A stretch of 64,000 nt of DNA from Ahaetulla prasina (GCF_028640845.1 NC_080540.1:167467752-167531751), one strand, 5' to 3'; shown: positions 23,251-34,696, counted from the stretch's first letter. The notes: a model not told the origin generated them from the sequence alone. Numbers and translations are program-made.

Positions 23251-24139
23251 CTACCAGCCTTGTGAGTGGGTCTTTCAGGAAACAAAAGCTCCTACAATGC
23301 GGAGGACTGAATTATATAGTGATATGTCTCATTTCCCCAACACAAGAGTGTCCTGACCCATCTTAAAAGAAGCATAGCTTTCACTTTAAAAAAAAAAAAG
23401 TTGGAGACCTGGATTCCTAGAAAGTAGCATGATTATTTCCAAGAACCACACTATTATGCTAATGAATGAAGGCTTAAGGGCCAGTTTAATGATCTGTCTG
23501 CTTTCATTCTGCGGAGGACTGAAACATATGCAGGGCTGGAAGCAGGAAAACAGTTATAAATAATAATGACATTACCCTGCTAGCAGAAACATGCTAGAAG
23601 AAAAACCAGACCTCAGGGGAGTATCCATCCAATCCCTGATCAGCATTCTTAAGCAGTTACAGTACTAAGAAGGTTGTGTCGTATTATTTTCCTCAAAGAT
23701 ATACACTGTTCCTCGAAGAACATTGAATAAGTGGTCGCAGGATCCATCTTCAAATAATTAACAGGAGATTTTTCGTATCAGAGGATTCAATTTGTAGCCA
23801 ACAAAGCATCTTGCATACAAGTATATCATGTTTGCATTAGTATCTGAAAATGAGCAGCTCGGGATCCTGAGACCCAATCCAGGCATAGAATATAAGCCCT
23901 CCCAAACTGGAGTTCCTGCCTGCAAATAATACACCAGATATTCACTAAACATAAAGCAAACTGCTCATTTGAGGATGAAGAGCAGAAACGGAAGTTCCAA
24001 GTATTTATATCAAGCCTGGCTTTTATTACTAGACACTACGTTATGTCCAGGAATGGGGATGGTTCTAATATATTGGCTTCCTTGTTGTGGCTCGGAGGGG
24101 GGAAGACAAATATAATATAAAAAGAAATGTCAAAGTACA
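23251..24139. other. Unassigned intron 1 sequence
   Basis: No exon or repeat recognised. Confidence 0.4.
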
Positions 24140-24141
24140 TA

Positions 24142-24412
24142 CCGTGTTTCCCTGAAAATAAGACCCTGTCTTGTATTTTTTGAACCCTGAAATAAGCCCT
24201 TGGCTTTATTTTCAGGGAGGTCTTATTATTTTGGGGCGTATGGAGCAAGGCAGGGCTCCTCTTGCCATCTTACCTGATTTCCAGCTCTGTCCCCCTAACC
24301 AGAGGAAATGGCAGGGAAACTGGCTGCGCATGCGTTTAAATATTTTCAGGGAGGGCTTATTTTTGGGGAAGGGCTTATTTTCGGGGGAGGGCTTATTTTT
24401 GGGGAAACACGG
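24142..24412. mobile_element. TA-flanked MITE (mariner-like), 'GTTTCCC..AATAAG' family
   Basis: The 271-bp element has inverted ends CCGTGTTTCCCTGAAAATAAG and CTTATTTTTGGGGAAACACGG, with TA at both borders. Several internal copies of 'gggcttattt' repeat the end motif. A second copy starts at 32990. Confidence 0.8.
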
Positions 24413-25260
24413 TAGCCTTTACATTGGATGTAGTTGCCTTTCAACTCCATCATTTGCAATAAATGCAAATGGAAAGCAAGCTCTGTCACTGTTCCATTTT
24501 TCTCCCAAAATGCCTCTCTTTTAAAAAAAATTTAGCAGTTACATGTACGCTTATATATTCGCATATTATCTTTTCTTCTACCTAGCTTTTGTAAAATATA
24601 CATACTTCTGAACATTTGCCAACGTGTTCCATAGATTCAGGGAAAGGAAAACAGACCATCAACTAATCGCATGTCCGCGTGCAAGAACAGCCACAAATGG
24701 TTAAGTGACAGTGTGCATGTTTATAAAACGGGCTGTGTCTTTAACACTGGGTTGTTTCCATGTTTTGCTCCCAAAAGGGGTCTGGATAGGAGACAGTGGA
24801 AAAGAGGACAATAGACTAGAGTGGCTGGATTCAACAGGGGCCTTTCTTATCTTCTGCGGAATGAGTAGGTCTGTTCAACTGTATCAAAGGGAAATATCAT
24901 AAAGCACACTGGGGGTCTCAAATGGTTAAAATAAAGGCATCTGTCAGGAGATTCTGGGTGCCAAATAAGGCTTTCTCTAGAAGTCCCTATGCCTTCAGAA
25001 ACAGTTCTGCTCGGCCACACCTGACAAGCTTTCAAAGCAGTTGTGCCCAGCTTCTGGAGGACACTGAAGCTTTTAATGTTAGGGAGGAATGCTTTCTTTA
25101 TGTGTGAAACCTTTTCCAAGATGTCCCTTTCAAAACCCTTGTCTGGACCTGGAAATGATTTTGCAACTATCATAGCCATTTGGCACACTTTTTAAATTCA
25201 AAATAAAATCTACTCGGTGCAAACTAAAGTTATTCTTATGAGTGAAAAATGCCCCTAAGT

Positions 25261-25616
25261 CAGTGATGGTGAACCTTTTCGGCACCGAGTGCCCAAACTG
25301 GAAGGTGCGTGCATGTGTGTGCGCCGGAAACTCAAAGACCAGCTGGCAGGTGCGCATGCCAGCTGGTCTTTGGTTTCCAGCATGTGCATGTGTGCTGGCC
25401 AGCTGGTTTTCACATGCACTGGAAACCCAAAGACCAGCTGGCCGGCGCAGGCATGCCTGTTTTCTGGCTATTTTTTGGGCTGTTTGCAGGCTGTTTTCCG
25501 TGCTCCAGCACCCATGAACAGCTGGCCAGAAACCAGAAGAGCAACTGGCGATGGTGCACATGCCCATGGAGAGGGCTCTGCCTGCCACCTCTGGTGCCAT
25601 AGGTTCACCATCACGG
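25261..25616. mobile_element. hAT-like element, group A
   Basis: It starts CAGTGATGGTGAACCTTTTC and ends GGTTCACCATCACGG, with a perfect duplication ccctaagt (25253-25260, 25617-25624). The interior is built from short 'accagctgg(c/t)' direct repeats. Confidence 0.88.
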
Positions 25617-25649
25617 CCCTAAGTATTGTGGTCTTTCCACATTTTAGGC

Positions 25650-26398
25650 CAGGGGTGTCAAACTCAATTTGATTTGAGGGCCGAATCTGGGTTGGGTTTG
25701 ACCTCCGGGGTGGGGGGGAGGCGTGGCCAGCTCAAAATCAGTCGAGGCTCTTTTTTCCAGCTACAATGGCTTCCTACAGCCCTCTGCCAGCTAAAACGGA
25801 GCCTGGGGGGGATGGGACATGTGCAGCCTGCCCCGGATCTATTTTCGACCTTGACAGCCCCCTGCAGCTCTCAGTCAGTGAAAACAGAGTGTGGGTGGGC
25901 TGCATGCGGTTTCCCTGAACTCCATTTTCACTGGCAGTGAGCTGCAGGAGGCCGTCATGGCTAAAAACGGAGCCTGGGAAGGCCACACATGGCCCTCCCT
26001 GTTGTGTCCTGCGTCTCAGCCAATCCGAGCACCGCTCAGTCTGATTGGTTGAGACGCAAGCAACAGGAGAAGCGGGAAGCCGGGAGCATTGTGATTGGCT
26101 CCCCATCTGACAGTTCGCAAAGTTGTTCTAAGTAGGTGTTCTGCTGAGAGGAAGAGATTCATTCCTGTCAGAGTTTCGTTAGTTAGTTCGTGCCTGTTGG
26201 AGAGCGTTCCTAGATTAAAGAATAGTTGTTGATTCAACGCGTCTCCGTGTTTATTGAACTCAACACTCCCTACCTCCATTTTCACTGGCAGAGACACCGT
26301 GAGTCGGTCCTTCAATGTTTCCAGAGTGGCCCCATGGGCCAAGTCTAAGTACCCCGCAGGGCGGATCCGTCCCACAGGCCTTGAGTTTGACACCCCTG
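25650..26398. mobile_element. hAT-like element, group B, with nested LTR
   Basis: It starts CAGGGGTGTCAAACTC and ends GAGTTTGACACCCCTG. The flanking 8-mers ttttaggc and tttaaggc match at 7 of 8 positions. A 266-bp solo LTR sits inside. Confidence 0.85.
26000..26265 (+). mobile_element. Short solo LTR nested in a hAT element
   Basis: The insert runs TGTTGTGTCCTGCG to GAACTCAACA (TG...CA) and has a perfect 5-bp duplication ctccc (25995-25999, 26266-26270). An ATTAAA polyadenylation-like signal lies near 26213, about 50 bases before the end, consistent with plus orientation. No internal region is present. Confidence 0.85.
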
Positions 26399-26406
26399 TT
26401 TAAGGC

Positions 26407-27194
26407 AATTGGAAATATTTCTATGCATTTCTATATTTCAGAAGGAAGAGGTTACCTAGATACAAAAGTCGGATTATAAAATTTACGCTAGCTCATAGGC
26501 ATTTGAATCTCCCAGCTACTTTCTATGCTGTTCTGACCGAGTATCATCTCAAAGATTCAACAAAAGATAACTTGTCTCATTTTCAAAATATAGCAGAAAG
26601 CATTTACAAAATAAATATGATACCAGGCCTAAGATACTAAGATGTTAAAGAGGGATGTGTCTTTAACAGCCTAGTCCAGGATGAATTGAGATTTTGGCTC
26701 TTAACCTTTTTTTTAAAAAAAAAGTTAAGTAAAAGCAGATGCAGCTCCAGCATTCTTCTGTAGAGAATGAGCAGCACTAGCACTTTGAAAAAGGAAGAAA
26801 GGGCCCTTCATGCTGGTCATAAAGTCCAGTTCAAATCGGCAGGGTACAGCTGCAAGGCCTTCCATTTTCAAACGTTCCCTCTTTAGTATTTGGGAAGTTC
26901 GGGCGCCAATTTGCTAAAAATAAAAAGCAAAGCAGCTCTTCCGGCAGAAAAGAATGAATCTCCCTCTCAATCTTACATTCTCCTCTTTCCTCTTAGTTAA
27001 ACTGTTGAATATGATCTGGGTTTTTTTTTTATTCAGTTCAGATATACATAAAGGAGGATTAATTCCAACTTTTTTTAAAAAAAAGCCCTCAAAAACTCTA
27101 TAAATTAAACCCAGCAGTTTTCAACTTGGCTTTCCCTTTTCATACATATAGAAACGTTCCTAAAATTGAAATAACTTTTTTCTTTTGATGTATT
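26407..27194. other. Unassigned intron 1 sequence
   Basis: AT-rich with several poly-A/T runs; no gene or repeat family recognised. The part 27195-27400 has scraps of an old SINE ('cccaagtcagccactgagttgcc'). Confidence 0.35.
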
Positions 27195-27446
27195 AAATTT
27201 CTATCCCCCCTTTTCTCCAGCAGCACAAAACAGTGTATATGGCACTCCCATTTCTCATTTTTTGTCACAACAACTGCATAAGGTACACTGGTTTGAGAGA
27301 GAGTGACTTGACCCAAGTCAGCCACTGAGTTGCCATGGGTAAAGATAGGCCCAAATCCAGACCTTCCCAGTTCTAATCTAGCATACTCACTATATAATTG
27401 TGCTGTATAATTATTCTCATCACAGCACAGTGCAGATAGTCTATGA

Positions 27447-27840
27447 CCGTGATGGTGGCATACAAAGCCATATTGGTGGGCCCACGAGTGTTGCTCTAGC
27501 TCAGCTGCCGTGCACATGTGCGTGCCGGCCAGCTGATTTTCGGGCCTTCTGGGCCCACCCGAAGTCGGGAAACAGGCTGTTTCCAGCCTCCAGAGGGCTT
27601 CCAGGGATGTGGGGCTGTTTTCACTCTCCCCAGGCTCCTAGAAAGGCTCTGGAGCCTGGGGAGAGCAAAAAATCGGCCTTCCAGTCCCGTGTGCCAAAAG
27701 CGGGAGCGCCGGAGGCGCGGGGGGCGAGGCATGTGCCGGGGATGGGGCACATTGAATTATGGGTGTAGGCACGCACACGTGCGACCCCCCACGCTCCCCC
27801 TGCTTTTTCTACGCAACGGCAAAAAGGTTAGCCATCACTG
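27447..27840. mobile_element. hAT-like element, group A, nested
   Basis: It starts ccgtgatggtggcatac and ends AAAGGTTAGCCATCACTG, and shares its interior ('ctgtttccagcctccagagggc', 'aggctctggagcctggg') with the element at 806. No clear 8-bp duplication is left. Confidence 0.7.
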
Positions 27841-27946
27841 GCTAACCTTCATTTAGTGATGTTCGAAGTCACAAAAGCACTGAAAAAAGTGGCTTATGAC
27901 CATTTTTCACACTTTTCACACATGAACATTGCAGCATCCCCATTGA

Positions 27947-27948
<2 letters not shown>

Positions 27949-27994
<46 letters not shown>
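27949..27994 (+). repeat. (AC)n microsatellite
   Basis: About 23 dinucleotide units inside the TIR element. Confidence 0.95.
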
Positions 27995-27998
<4 letters not shown>

Positions 27999-28271
27999 GT
28001 ACTTGTCAGATACTTGGCAATTCACTCATATTTTGACAGTTCAAGTGTCCCAGAGTCATGTGATCATCTTTTCTGACCTTTTGACAAGCTAAGTCAATGG
28101 GGAAGTCAGATTCACTTAGCAACTTCGTTATAATTTAACAATTGTGGTGACACAACAATTAACTGTGACAAGAAAGATCATAAAATGGGGCAATGCTCAC
28201 TTAACAAATGTTTCACTTAACAACAGAAATTTTGGGCTCAATTTTTTTAGTCGTAATTCGAGGACTACCTG

Positions 28272-29084
28272 AAGCAGCCTTAATACTTAGACTTCATATA
28301 ATATATTCAACTATCAAAAAAAAGAGAGGGGGTGTGTGCATATAAGTAAACCACCCACTGGTCTGGCCTCAGATCACAAATTTCTCACTACTTTTTTTTT
28401 TCTTAAGTATGTTCCTTAAACACAGCAAGTGAGATCACCCCCCAAAATCAAACCAAATATGACTTTTCGGCCACAACTGTGTAAGACTGCAGTCTCTAAC
28501 AAGACTCAACTGTGCCTGCCATGAAATGTGTTTGACTCATTTCAAAGCATCTCTTGTGGATTTTTGGATCGTGTGGCCCTTATGATCTGGCCAAAAAGCC
28601 AACTGTCTGAGACCTCTTGGCCATAATTCTTGAGGAGATGCTAACAAACCAAACCATAAAAACACAACAGGATGTTTGTTTCACCTTGGCAGATGGGTCT
28701 GAATGGGTGGCACTGGAAAAGCAATGGTCTGAGTCTTTAATTTTAACAAGCTCAAGAGTCAGTTTGCACAACACAGTAGTCAGTTTTACTCATGTAAATA
28801 ATTGCTCAGAGTACTGATTTATTGAACTGGCTCATGTAAGATCAGGTCTCCTCTTTCCTTTTTGGAAAAATACATGCTTGGACACATAAATTGTGTATTA
28901 CACAATGTTGTTAAGTTTTCCTCCCTCTGTGCCGTCAAGAACTTGTTTTGTTTTCATAAAAAAATGTAGCAACCTGGTCAAGCAGGAAGCTAGGAGAGAA
29001 AAATGGCAGGCATCCTCCATCTTGCAGAGTTTCAGTTCAAGCACACCTACCTAAGTTTTAAAACTTTTAAAACTTTTAAAAGTT
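28272..29084. other. Unassigned intron 1 sequence
   Basis: No exon recognised. Short inverted A/T-rich words occur near 29055-29085. Confidence 0.35.
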
Positions 29085-29512
29085 TTAGAACTCCGCCGCC
29101 TCCGACAGGACCTGTGTTTCACTCATAGAGTCATCTATTGCAATGTCCTTCCTGTTGAAGACTACTTCAGCTTCAATCACAACAATACAAGAGCAAACAA
29201 TAGATTTAAACTTAATGTTAACCGCTCCAATCTTGATTGCAGAAAATATGACTTCAGTAACAATGCTTGGAATACACTACCTGTCTCTGTGGTCTTTTCT
29301 TAAAATCCCCAAAGCTTTAACCAAAAATTGTCTACTATCGACCTCACCCCTTTCCTAAGAGGTCTATAAGGGGCGTGCATAAGAGCACAAGCGTGCCTAC
29401 CGTTCCTGTCCTACTGTTGCTTCATGCTTATGCTTATGTATGCTGTTAAGACAAATAAAATAAAAAAAAATAAAAAAAAATAAAAAAAAAATAAAAAAAA
29501 ACTGTCTTTCAT
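29085..29512 (+). mobile_element. Non-LTR LINE 3' end (clade uncertain)
   Basis: A decayed frame gives LRRLRQDLCFTHRVIYCN, DYFSFNHNNTRANNRFKLN, NRSNLDCRKYDFSNNAWNTLP, the conserved C-terminal region of CR1/L2-type reverse transcriptases. A 3' UTR ('ataaggggcgtgcata ... cctaccgttcctgtc') and an (AATAAA)n-like tail follow. It is interrupted by a stop and frameshift. Confidence 0.75.
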
Positions 29513-29917
29513 TCAAGGACAGAAAAAATACAGGACTTCTCTGGATTCCCTGCATACCTCACCAAAAGAGAAAGATAGCTTGAAGAGAGTATGTTTAAGT
29601 TTAAGGTAAATATCAGAAGGAAGGAGATCAAGATTATTTCTTCATTCTATCACTTGGGTCACTGAAGATGTCATTCTTATCAAAAATCAAATAAACGCAA
29701 AAGACAATATATAATCTGAGTTTTGGATTTTCCTGTTGACAGTCAAGAATTGCAAACTCACACAAGATTACTCTGTTTACAAAAGTGGACTAGTCTCTCA
29801 CATGCCAGCATTTGATATATGTGAACTAGTATACAAAAGTTAGAATGTACATCCCACATTCTTGGTCATTAGCTGGACTTGATCACACAACAGCCCGCCT
29901 GCTTGCCCATCATTTTA

Positions 29918-30112
29918 GCCATAGCAATAGCACTTAGATATATAAGCTGTTTAGAGAGTCTGCCTATTGCCGCCAAAAATCTGGGTCCTCATTTTACCGA
30001 CCTTGGAAGGATGGAAGGCTGTGTCAACCTTGAGCCGGTGAGAATCGAACTGCTGGCAATCGGCAGAATTAGCCAGCAATACTGCATTTTAAACACTGGC
30101 CACCACAAATTT
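29918..30112 (-). mobile_element. tRNA-derived SINE (family 1)
   Basis: The minus strand shows a degenerate tRNA head, a B-box-like GTTCGATTCTCACC, then 'ccttccatccttccaagg' and 'taagtgctattgctat'. A better copy is at 42121-42347. Confidence 0.7.
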
Positions 30113-30221
30113 TTTAATTGCAACATTTGTCCTGGAGAATCCTCATCAGCCTCAGGGGAAAACATGGTAACTTCATAGCTATACTACTATTATTTTTATT
30201 ATTATTTTTATTTTTTTTGCA

Positions 30222-30470
30222 TTTATATCCCGCCCTTCTCCGAAGACTCAGGGTGGCTTACACTATGTCAAGCAATAGTCTTCATCCATTTGTATATTAT
30301 ATACAAAGTCAACATTGCCCCCAACAATCTGGGTCCTCATTTTACCTACCTTATAAAGGATGGAAGGCTGAGTCAACCTTGGGCCTGGTGGGACTTGAAC
30401 CTGCAATAATTGCAAGCAGCTGCTGTTAATAACAGACTGTCTTAGCAGTCTGAGCCACACAGACCCCTAT
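30222..30470 (-). mobile_element. tRNA-derived SINE (family 2, 'GGGCGGGATATAAA' tail)
   Basis: The minus strand holds a tRNA head ('gtggctcagactgc'), a B-box-like GGTTCAAGTCCCACC, the shared core 'ccttccatcc' and a tail with 'gccaccctgagtc' plus 'gaagggcgggatataaat'. A second copy is at 39462-39720. Confidence 0.8.
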
Positions 30471-31846
30471 CATTTATTTGCCAGGTTTATAGATCATTCA
30501 TTTCAAATAAAACCCTAAAAGCTGATGTGCCCTCTTACCAAAGCAACCAGAATCTATCAGAAACACGTCCCTCCTTTTTCATTGCCAAGTCAAGATGACC
30601 TTTAGGTAGCAGAATAGTTAGGAAGAGTCACAAAGAATTTGTTATCTGGTCCTGCTGCACTTTGCAACTGATATTTCACATTCTGGTTTCACATTTATTC
30701 ATGTGTTTTTTGATTATATGAAGACCAATAACAAAGGTTAGAACCATGCAGAGTTTCCCACTTCAGGGAAGGAAGGAAGGAGCTGTACCATACAATGAAC
30801 TACCCAACCATTACCCTATTTACAATCACCAAAGATTTCTTGGGATAAATTTTACCAAATGAGGTTTTTTTCATTCATACAGAATCTTAAGATGGATCTT
30901 TTTCTAGACAGATTAGACTCGACAGAATAAAGATCCTTGTTCCCTAGAAATGGTGCAGCTAATTTTCTGTACAGCATGCTGTAGTTAATTTTTCCATAGC
31001 TTTTAATGGTGTTGGACTTTAAAGATGACAAGCTAAAAAAACAACAACTAGTCACTCCATTGCCCTTCACCTCTTCAAAAACCGAATCAATCAACCAACC
31101 TTACAGTATATCTCCTGTCCTAGACAGCACTGATTACCAGCCCCAATTCTACCTCAGTCTGCTCTGTGTCTCACAAATTCTTTTTATTGTTAGCGATTTA
31201 ATGTCCCAACTCAATTACTTTGTGTACTCAATAAGGGAGCAAGATAACAGCGTTTGAAACAAACCTAGAAAAAAGCTGCTCTGCCCATCATTGAGGACAG
31301 CAGATGGAAGGACACCCACTAGCGCGACACAATTAACTGCAAAATATTTCTGTGCATGCTTGGAATTAATATATATCATATGATTAGCTGATTTTTAGGA
31401 GGTTGTTTAAAATTTCAGTCATACTTGGTGTTCTTCGAAACTGTGGTTATGTTTTATGTAATTGTACAATAGAATTAATATTTAATAAGGCATGGCTTAA
31501 GCACACTCGTTCCATGATTTTTTAATTATCTTGAAAGATCAATGTCTGGTGTCCTGAAATACATTCGGGGACTTGGTTTTGACTCAGCTCTATTCCTTCT
31601 TTTCCTTTTCTTCGTCTTCTTCTTTCCTTTCTCCTCCATCACAACGTGATCGTATATGAGCCTTCATAAATTTATACACCCAAAATACATCACTGGGGTT
31701 TTAAACGGTTGCCAGAAAATAGAAGAGGCTGTGCAGAAAGAACTGGAGCCCGTAATTCACATCCATAAGGCCAGCTTTTTTTTTTTTTACACTATTATCA
31801 AATTCCACAATTACTTTTCCCCCTAGTACAGGAGACCCAGGCAATG
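30470..31846. other. Unassigned intron 1 sequence
   Basis: No exon or repeat assigned; a pyrimidine-rich run is at 31590-31640. Confidence 0.35.
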
Positions 31847-31854
31847 TTCTGGTA

Positions 31855-32264
31855 CAGGGGTCTCCAACCTTGGCAACTGTAAGCCTGGAGCTGAGGTGGG
31901 TTTCAGCAGGTTCTGACCAGTTCTGGAGAACTGGTAGTAGAAATTTTGAGTAGTTCGGAGAACCGGTAGTAAAAATTCTGACCAGCCCTGCCCTCATCTA
32001 TTCTCTGCCTCCCAAGTCCCAGCTGATCGAGAGGAAATGGGGATTTTGCAGTATCCTTCCCCCGCCACACCCACCAAGCCACTCCCACCAAGCCATGCCA
32101 TGCCCACCAAGCCACACCCAGAGAACCGGTAGTAAAAAATTTTGAAACCCACCACTGGCCTGGAGGACTTCAACTCCCAGAATTCCCCAGGCAGCTTAGT
32201 TAACAGAGGAATTCTGGGAGTTGAAGTCCTCCTGGCTTACAGTTGCCAAGGTTGGAGACCTCTG
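31855..32264. mobile_element. hAT-like hairpin MITE, group C, carrying another hAT
   Basis: Inverted ends CAGGGGTCTCCAACCTTGGC and GCCAAGGTTGGAGACCTCTG; flanking 8-mers ttctggta and ttctggtg match at 7 of 8. Its own two halves are complementary around 32165-32230. Bases 31891-32157 plus one copy of the inner duplication are a later insertion. Confidence 0.88.
31891..32157. mobile_element. hAT-like MITE, group E, nested in group C
   Basis: Ends CTGAGGTGGGTTTCAG and TTGAAACCCACCACTG with a perfect 8-bp duplication gcctggag (31883-31890, 32158-32165). It is about the same length as its inverted sister at 17013. Confidence 0.9.
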
Positions 32265-32571
32265 TTCTGGTGAACCAGAATATGCAGCACCTAAGAGTTA
32301 TTAATCTGATCTATTTCATGGATAGGAAACTTATGGCAGCTTTACAACACATAGGTTGACAACAGATAGAGCAGGGAAGACATGCAAGAGACCATAGGCC
32401 ATTTCTCTCTAAATTGTTACACTTAAACACTGACCACAAGTTATAGCTCAAGAAAAATGCAACCTATCTTCATCTGGTGCCCTCCCAGTGTGTGCCCTCC
32501 TGTGTTACTTATCCCATTAGTGTTCCCAAGCAGTACCAACACTGGCAGTGATGATAGCAGATAGTATAACA

Positions 32572-32982
32572 CAGTGATGGCTAACCTTTTACGTCACCGC
32601 GTGCTAGCCTGCATGCCAGAAATGGCACATGAAACCATCCCGCCTGGACCGCGCGGCCCCACTGACCTTTGCGCACGCGGGAGGCGCCGATACCCAGAAG
32701 AGGCACCCGAACTTCCGGTTTCCAGCACAGACGTGTGCCCGACGAACAGCTGCCTATAGTGCATGCGTGTGAGGTAAACCCAGATGTTTGGGTGCCGGCT
32801 TGCGCATGTGAAACAGAAGATCGCTCTTCTGGGTATCGGCACTCCAGCACGCGTGACGGCCAGCTGACCGGCGTGTGTGTGTGCGCAGGAATGCGTAAGA
32901 GGAGCCAGCGAGGCCGTACATTCCTCACGGGATGGTTCTGCGTGCTGCTTGTGACACATGTTCCATAAGTTCACCAACACGG
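32572..32982. mobile_element. hAT-like element, group A
   Basis: It starts CAGTGATGGCTAACCTTTT and ends AAGTTCACCAACACGG. Flanking 8-mers gtataaca and gtctaaca match at 7 of 8. Its right border lies at the left tip of the mariner-like MITE that follows. Confidence 0.85.
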
Positions 32983-32989
32983 GTCTAAC

Positions 32990-33263
32990 AAGTTTCCCCA
33001 AAAATAAGACCCTGTCTTATATTTTTTTGAACCCCAAAATAAGTGCTTGGCCTTATTTTCGGGGAGGTCTTATTATTTTGGGACATGTGGAACAAGACAG
33101 GGCTCCTCTTGCTGACTTGCCTGATTTCCAGCTCTTTCTCCCTAACCCTAACCAGTGGAAATGGTGGGGACCGGCTGTGCATGCATTTAAATATTTTCGG
33201 GGAGGGCTTATTTTCGGAGGACGGCTTATTATCAGGAGATGTCTTAGTTTTGGGGTAACAGGG
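32990..33263. mobile_element. Mariner-like MITE, second copy
   Basis: It shares the body of 24142-24412 ('aataagaccctgtctta', 'gggctcctcttgc', 'tttaaatattttc'). The ends are degenerate (agtttcccc, ggggtaacaggg), and the left tip is displaced by the hAT insertion. Confidence 0.75.
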
Positions 33264-33374
33264 TTCTATGTCCGGAGGAGTCCAGAGAAAAGGAAATACT
33301 GCCCTCTCCACGCAACTCACATAGGACGGAGTTGTCCCCAAGGTTGCTTTTTCAAAAGGCAACTAGTTTCTTTG

Positions 33375-33435
33375 TTTTTCCTTGAAGACATTTCGCTTCT
33401 CATCCAAGACGCTTCTTCAGTTCTTGAATGAGAAG
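33375..33435. repeat. Dispersed repeat scrap
   Basis: The words 'cttgaagacatttcgcttctc' style and 'agacgcttcttcag' recur in many vertebrate genomes as part of a retroelement 3' region. The family is not certain here. Confidence 0.35.
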
Positions 33436-33932
33436 CAAAACAACCATGGCCTGGATGATGGAGAATCTCCATAGAGATAGTATGGAATTATCATTCAAAG
33501 AAAGAGTTGAGGAGTTTGATTACATGCATTCTGCCACCCCACTTCATTAAGAAACGCAGGATAATTCCAAAATGCCAAGATATAATTTAATACTGTTCAC
33601 TAGCCAATGAAGACAGTGGTTAAATTTTATGTAGGCATCCTAATGAAAAAGTGGTGTCATCGAGGCAGCCAGAAATTGATATCAGCCTCAAGCCTTATGA
33701 AAGGCAGAGTATAATTCCGTGCTGAGGTATAAAAAGTGTGTCTGTACTACATACTACATCTCCTAAAATTCCTAGGCAGTGTGGTCATTGTTGGACTTCT
33801 AGACATTCAGGTCACAGAGGATTGCCCTACAAAACACCTAGGAATAACTTTATGATTAAAAAATACAAGTGTATTCAGACATATAAAGACACATCAAAGA
33901 ACAGATTAAGGGGCCTTAGAGGTCTTCTAGTC

Positions 33933-34696
33933 AAGGGGTCCCCAACCCTTCGGACGTCAGAGACCACTAAATTCATAATTTTAAATCCTGTGGACCACTA
34001 ATATGATCTGCTTAATGACCGTCTGGGTGGGTGTGGCGAGGAAGTCATGTGACTGGGTGGCCATGACCAACTTGATGTCACTCACATCAACGGGCACCTC
34101 ACCGGCCTCTACTCACCCCTCCCGTCCTACCCACTCCTCCCCTGCCTGCCCGGGCTCCTTAGGGCCCCAACAGGAAGCAGTTGTTGGAGCTAAGCAGCCA
34201 CCATGAGAAAGAATTGGCAAAACAGGTGGCTCAGTTCGAATTAGATCTGACCGAGAAGGAGGTTCAGCAGAAGCACCTCATTCAGGACTAGGAGCATAGG
34301 CTTTCCAAGCAGAGGGAAGACTTGCAGGAGTGCAAGGCCAGGTACCGGCGCCTGGAGGCTCAGCGGGCTGAGATGGTCAGCCAGATCCAGGCCATGATGC
34401 AGTCCCACTGGAACAAGGCCCTCCGGCTCTTCACCATCAGCAGCACTTCCCTCCAGCCTTCGCCCAAAGCTCCACACCAGGAAGCTAACGCAGACCCCAA
34501 CCCACACAAAAAGACACTGAAGGGGGAGACTCTCTGCAGCAACACAAGCGTTCATTGCATGTATCCAGTCCAGGGGCCCTAGTTTGAGGACCCCTGATTT
34601 AATGCAATATAAAAAATGCAAATAATTTTTCTGGGGACCACCAAAATTTTCTCAAGGACCACCAGTGGTCCACGGACCACCAGTTGGTGACCGCTG
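33933..34696. mobile_element. hAT-like element, group C, carrying a CNTROB fragment
   Basis: The 764-bp element starts AAGGGGTCCCCAACCC and ends GTTGGTGACCGCTG, with a perfect 8-bp duplication ttctagtc (33925-33932, 34697-34704). Subterminal parts have the usual 'ggaccacc' repeats of this hAT family. Bases about 34172-34560 are foreign: they encode a piece of centrobin, annotated separately. Confidence 0.85.
34172..34560 (+). pseudogene. CNTROB: Captured centrobin (CNTROB) fragment inside a hAT element
   Basis: The plus frame reads RKQLLELSSHHEKELAKQVA, QFELDLTEKEVQQKHLIQD, a TAG stop, EHRLSKQREDLQECKARYRR, LEAQRAEMVSQIQAMMQSHW and NKALRLFTISSTSLQPSP. This matches, in order and with the right spacing, the C-terminal part of the centrobin coiled coil: the RKQL..LS..H..ELA.Q.AQF segment, then the (R/E)LE.QR.E(L/M)V...QAM.Q(S/A)HW motif. 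Centrobin is a daughter-centriole protein that promotes centriole duplication. The fragment starts after an acceptor-like ccccaacag, so it may begin at an exon edge. One in-frame stop and no start make it non-functional. The match comes from memory of the family and needs alignment. Confidence 0.7.

Larger units (their letters stand above)
27433..28271. mobile_element. TA-type palindromic element, split by a hAT copy
   Basis: The right end GTAATTCGAGGACTACCTG (28271) and body 27841-28271 match the family. The first bases (cagatagtctatgac at 27433) are separated from it by the hAT element 27447-27840. A (CA)n run interrupts the body at about 27949-27994. Confidence 0.6.
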
